Origin: Sva-07 sp963747375
GTDB taxonomy: Bacteria > Actinomycetota > Acidimicrobiia > Acidimicrobiales > Ilumatobacteraceae
Reading direction: 5' to 3'
Assembly: GCA_963747375.1 (NCBI GenBank)
Contig: CAVVFL010000034.1
Location: 1-64,000 of the forward strand
Length of the DNA stretch: 64,000 bases
The notes below the pieces were generated by a model that saw only the letters and a list, made by a program, of their open reading frames with translations, searched no databases and was not told the DNA's origin. Positions 61,260 to 64,000 of this stretch are shown here, one piece after another (the stretch's first letter is position 1; the number at the start of each line of letters is the position of its first letter). Position numbers and translations under genes: made by a program.

Positions 61260-61388
61260 GGGGGTGTACAGGGTTGGGGACGATGGATGATGGACGATGC
61301 CGGGGTCGATCCAGAAACTCTCGAAATGTCTTCACCATCCGATGACGTGGAGACCCGTCGCCGCCCACCCGGGCGGTACGACTCGTTT

Positions 61389-61403
61389 TCCCGGATTCCG
61401 GGA
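61389..61403. promoter_or_regulatory. Perfect inverted repeat in divergent promoter
   Basis: TCCCGG-ATT-CCGGGA lies in the 257-base gap between the HNH gene (minus) and the thioesterase gene (plus), 114 bases before the latter's ATG. It could be an operator. The rest of the gap shows no recognisable feature. Confidence 0.3.
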
Positions 61404-61516
61404 CTCGTGTCACCGAGATTCATCGGGGTGGCGAGGCCAACAGCGCAGCGTCTCGTCGATACCCTCGGCGATCGTCGTGCAGCGGCGCACGATCTCGACC
61501 CCCCAAAGGATTGCGA

Positions 61517-62364
61517 ATGCCCACCACCTTCACAGCGGCGACCTCGATCGTCCCGCGCGGCTACGACGACGCCGGGCGCAGGCACTACGACGTCGAGCTC
61601 GTGAACGAGTACTCGATCATGGGCGGCAAGCCGAACGGTGGCTACATGCTCTCCTGTCTCGGTCGGGCCGCGCTCGACGCTGCCAGGGAGGCCGGCTCGA
61701 CGCACGAGCACGTCATCACCGCGTCGGCGCAGTTCCTGGCGTCGCCCGACCTCGGCCCGGCGCAGATCGTCACCGAGGTCGACCGGGTCGGCAAGACCGC
61801 GAGCCAGGTCAACGCGATGATCGGGGTCGACGGCGTTCGGGGCGTGCGTGCGCAGTTCACGCTCGGGACACTGCACGAGGGGACCGCGCCGTTCTGGGGC
61901 GAGATCGCGCCGTGCCCGTTCCCGGCCCTCGACGACCTGGCGCCGTCGCCGATGGCCGGCGAGCGCGGCAACTCGTTGCAGTTCGACCCCGACGCGGGCT
62001 TTCGGATGACGGCCGATGGGCCGTCATTGTCGGCGGCGGCGAGTTCCGGGCGTACCTGCGTGACGAGGTCGACGACGTGTTCGACACGGTCGGGCTGCTC
62101 TACGCGTCCGACGTGATGCCGCCGGCGACGTTCGGTGTGGTGCAGACCGGGTGGGTGCCGACGTTGGCGATCACGGTGTACAACCGCGCGATACCGGCGC
62201 CGGGACCGTTGCGGCTGCGGTTCCGGGTGCAGGTGATCCACGACGGCTACGCCGACGAGATCTGCGAAGCGTGGGACAGCGAGGATCGTCTCGTGATGCA
62301 GTCGACGCAGATGACAGCGCTCCGTATCCCGGCTGACGCGAAGCCGATGACCGACGCGCGGTAG
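61517..62364 (+). CDS. Acyl-CoA thioesterase-like (double hot dog) protein (frameshifted)
   Basis: About 282 codons, ATG 61517 with AAAGGA in front. YSIMGGKPNGGYMLSCLGRA resembles the first hot dog with its Asn/Gly loop, and HVITASAQFLASPDLGPAQI plus GLLYASDVMPPATFGVVQTG and LRLRFRVQVIHDGYADEICE form the two-domain layout of TesB-like acyl-CoA thioesterases (PF13622 type). A frameshift near 62025 separates the halves. Probably hydrolyses acyl-CoA in the cytoplasm. Convergent with the ketopantoate reductase-like gene. Confidence 0.8.
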
Positions 62365-62376
62365 CCGGCCGGGCCG

Positions 62377-63340
62377 TCAGCGGTCGATCGAGCGGAGCAC
62401 GTCGTCGACGGTGCGCGACGCCGGCGGTTCGCCGGTGCGGGCCATGTGGGCGGCGAGGTCCTGCAGTGCGCTGTTGGCCGGGGTCGGGATGCCGTGGAGC
62501 CGGCCGAGCAGCACGATCTCGCCGGTGAGGTAGTCGGTCTCGATCGTGCCGGTGCCGCGTTGCAGGCTCTGCCACGACGATCCGCCGGAGCGGTGCTGGT
62601 CGTCGCCGACCGGCTGGATCTTGAGTGCGTCGCCGCGCCGGGCCTGGTCGTCCTCGACGCTCACCACGGTGATCCCCGCCGCTGCGAGCACGGCCTCGCC
62701 TTCGGCCCGCACCATCTCGCTGAGGAGTGCGTCGCGGCCGCACACCGCTTCGACGGCGTTGGCGAGGTTCATCAGCAGCTTGCGGTACTTCCAGCTCATG
62801 ATGTCGTCACGGGGGATCGAGCCGAAGGTGGCCGCTTCGAGTGTGGCGGCGAGCTGCACGCTCAGGTCGTCGACGCCGTGGGGGTAGCGGCCGACGTCGA
62901 GGAGCCCGGAGCTCGGTGCGGTCCAGACGCGTACGACGCCGGGGGCGAGGTGGTCGGCGGGGAGCATGACGCAGATGCCGTACACGTTGGGGAACAGGCG
63001 CAGCGCCTGGCGTTCGTTGTCGACGCCGTTCTGCATGCACACGATCGGCTGGTCGGTGACGCCGGCAGCCCGGAGGTCGTTCAGCACGCCGACGGTGTCC
63101 TGGCTCTTGACGCCGAGCATGAAGACGTCGTCGTCGGTGATGTCGATCTCGCCGACCGACGTGGCGACGGGCAGTTCGACGATCCTCGTGCCGCCGGGCG
63201 ACTCGTAGCGCAGCCCCGACTCGCGCATCACCCGCGGCGTGCTCGCCGCGGGCGACGGCGACGACCGACGTCCCCGCCATCGCGAGGTTGGCGGCGACGA
63301 CTCCGCCGACCGCTCCGGCTCCGACGACGATGATCCGCAT
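62377..63340 (-). CDS. Ketopantoate reductase (ApbA/PanE)-like protein (frameshifted)
   Basis: About 321 codons, ATG 63340 (MRIIVVGAGAVGGVVAANLA). GAGAVGG binds NADP, DDDVFMLGVKSQDTVGVLND and DQPIVCMQNGVDNERQALRL are the ApbA/PanE middle region, and MSWKYRKLLMNLANAVEAVC is the conserved Lys-containing helix of the C-terminal domain (KLLxNxxxN pattern). One frameshift near 63240. PanE itself makes pantoate from ketopantoate for CoA synthesis; many paralogues act on other 2-oxoacids, and no pan gene is next to it. Confidence 0.85.
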
Positions 63341-63428
63341 GGGGCGAGGCTATGGGATCGATGGCTGCGACCAGCCGACGGCGAATTGGGGGTGTCGGAG
63401 ATTGGATGTTCCGTGCGATGGTGAGGGC

Positions 63429-63835
63429 ATGAGTGATGCTGTCGACCTCTCGGTTCATCCCATCCATCTCGGGCTCGGTGCGAGCGCCGTCGTCGAGCCG
63501 GAGTTCACCGGCGCGATGGAGTGGTACGCCGGCTACGGCCAGCGGCACGACGCGGCCGATGGCGCCGAGGGTCGCCTGGTGTCGATGCACACGTTCACCG
63601 CGCCGTGGGATGTGTGGGAGATGCACCCGGTCGGCGCACGAGGTCGTGCTGTGCACGGCGGGGACGATGACGCTGCACCAGGAGCACGCCGACGCGCACG
63701 ACGGCCACGGTCACGCTGCGGGCGGGCGAGTACGCCATCAATCCGCCGGGGACGTGGCACACCGCCGACATCGAGGGGGAGGCCACCGCCGTCTTCATCA
63801 CCGCCGGGATGGGTACCGAGCACCGCGCGAGGTGA
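63429..63835 (+). CDS. Cupin-like protein (frameshifted)
   Basis: About 135 codons, ATG 63429 (MSDAVDLSVHPIHLGLGASA). A frameshift near 63630 joins the N-terminal half (RLVSMHTFTAPWDVWEMHP) to LCTAGTMTLHQEHADGT and RAGEYAINPPGTWHTADIEG, which is the cupin second motif (G...P-G-x-W-H). The first motif is represented by WDVWEMHP with one His. A single-domain beta-barrel, possibly metal-binding. Function not known. Confidence 0.78.
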
Positions 63836-64000
63836 TGCGAGGGCGTGGCAAGCTCGAGTGGCTGAGCGTTTCCGTCCCGCTCGCTCGATCTGAGGACATG
63901 CCCTGCGGCCCAGGCGCGTCGATCCCGGATCGTTCGGCTTCGGGCCAGAAGCGGTTGGCCTCCAATGCGTCGATCACTGGGCGTTCGTACGTTTCGCCCG
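63836..64000 (-). other. Possible 3' part of a minus-strand gene at the window edge
   Basis: On the minus strand one frame reads GETYERPVIDALEANRFWPE and then GIDAPGPQGMSSDRAS from base 64000 leftward, which looks protein-like, but no sensible stop follows before the cupin-like gene, so the end is unclear or frameshifted. Nothing recognisable on the plus strand. Confidence 0.25.

Noticed and set aside
1..64000. Integrated mobile element or prophage
   Set aside because: No integrase, transposase, phage structural gene, tRNA-flanked direct repeat or clear composition change was seen.

Overview
The window looks like chromosomal DNA from a very GC-rich actinobacterium. The gene set fits the Acidimicrobiia (Ilumatobacter-like) better than Streptomyces or Mycobacterium. 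This is inferred from a DUF222/HNH endonuclease, an Rpf-type transglycosylase, SARP-type BTAD sequence, several nucleotide-cyclase/AAA regulators and a giant FG-GAP/C25-like surface protein. I see no rRNA, tRNA, CRISPR array, prophage, transposase or insertion sequence.

About half of the genes are broken by single-base frameshifts that spare the protein family on both sides. They hit enzymes, a helicase and regulators alike, and at least one can be pinned to a homopolymer length difference inside a repeat (bases 6035-6037). I therefore treat most of them as sequence errors, give the whole locus as one CDS and state where the frame changes.

Layout. 1-1.8 kb: end of an ABC exporter (FtsX/MacB permease and an ATPase carrying a cyclic-nucleotide-binding domain). 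2.0-12.2 kb: one secreted multidomain protein of about 3,190 residues (FG-GAP-like, Leu-rich, FGASP repeat, DUF11-like, PPC-like, C25/caspase-like peptidase and PKD/Ig domains), then a lipoprotein joined to it by a GTGA overlap. 12.2-26 kb: two large cyclase/AAA/TPR regulators separated by metabolic genes (dienelactone hydrolase, acyl-CoA dehydrogenase with DUF167, methyltransferase, SDR, LysR, AIM24). 25.5-29.1 kb: three adjacent beta-lactamase-fold serine hydrolases. 29.2-33.5 kb: glutaminase, then a cupredoxin-like lipoprotein and hemerythrin divergent from two flavin-binding-type proteins, the second fused to GAF. 33.7-48.5 kb: oxidoreductases, phosphoesterase, an EF-G paralogue, zinc metallopeptidase, MBL hydrolase, two more serine hydrolases, crotonase, SDR and Gfo/Idh. 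48.9-64 kb: Rpf-like enzyme, DUF4188, MFS exporter, phosphatase, Usp, TM0106 nuclease-helicase, a MalT-like ATPase with C-terminal SARP domain, HNH endonuclease, thioesterase, ketopantoate reductase-like and cupin-like proteins.

The most notable non-coding signal is a 50-bp imperfect palindrome (22-bp arms, 6-bp loop) present three times in gaps between genes (16801, 36879, 48649), each beside G- or C-rich tracts. Structured-looking leaders precede the glutaminase and the Rpf gene, and short inverted repeats sit in the hemerythrin/flavoprotein and LysR divergent promoters. All functions come from reading motifs; no database search was run.
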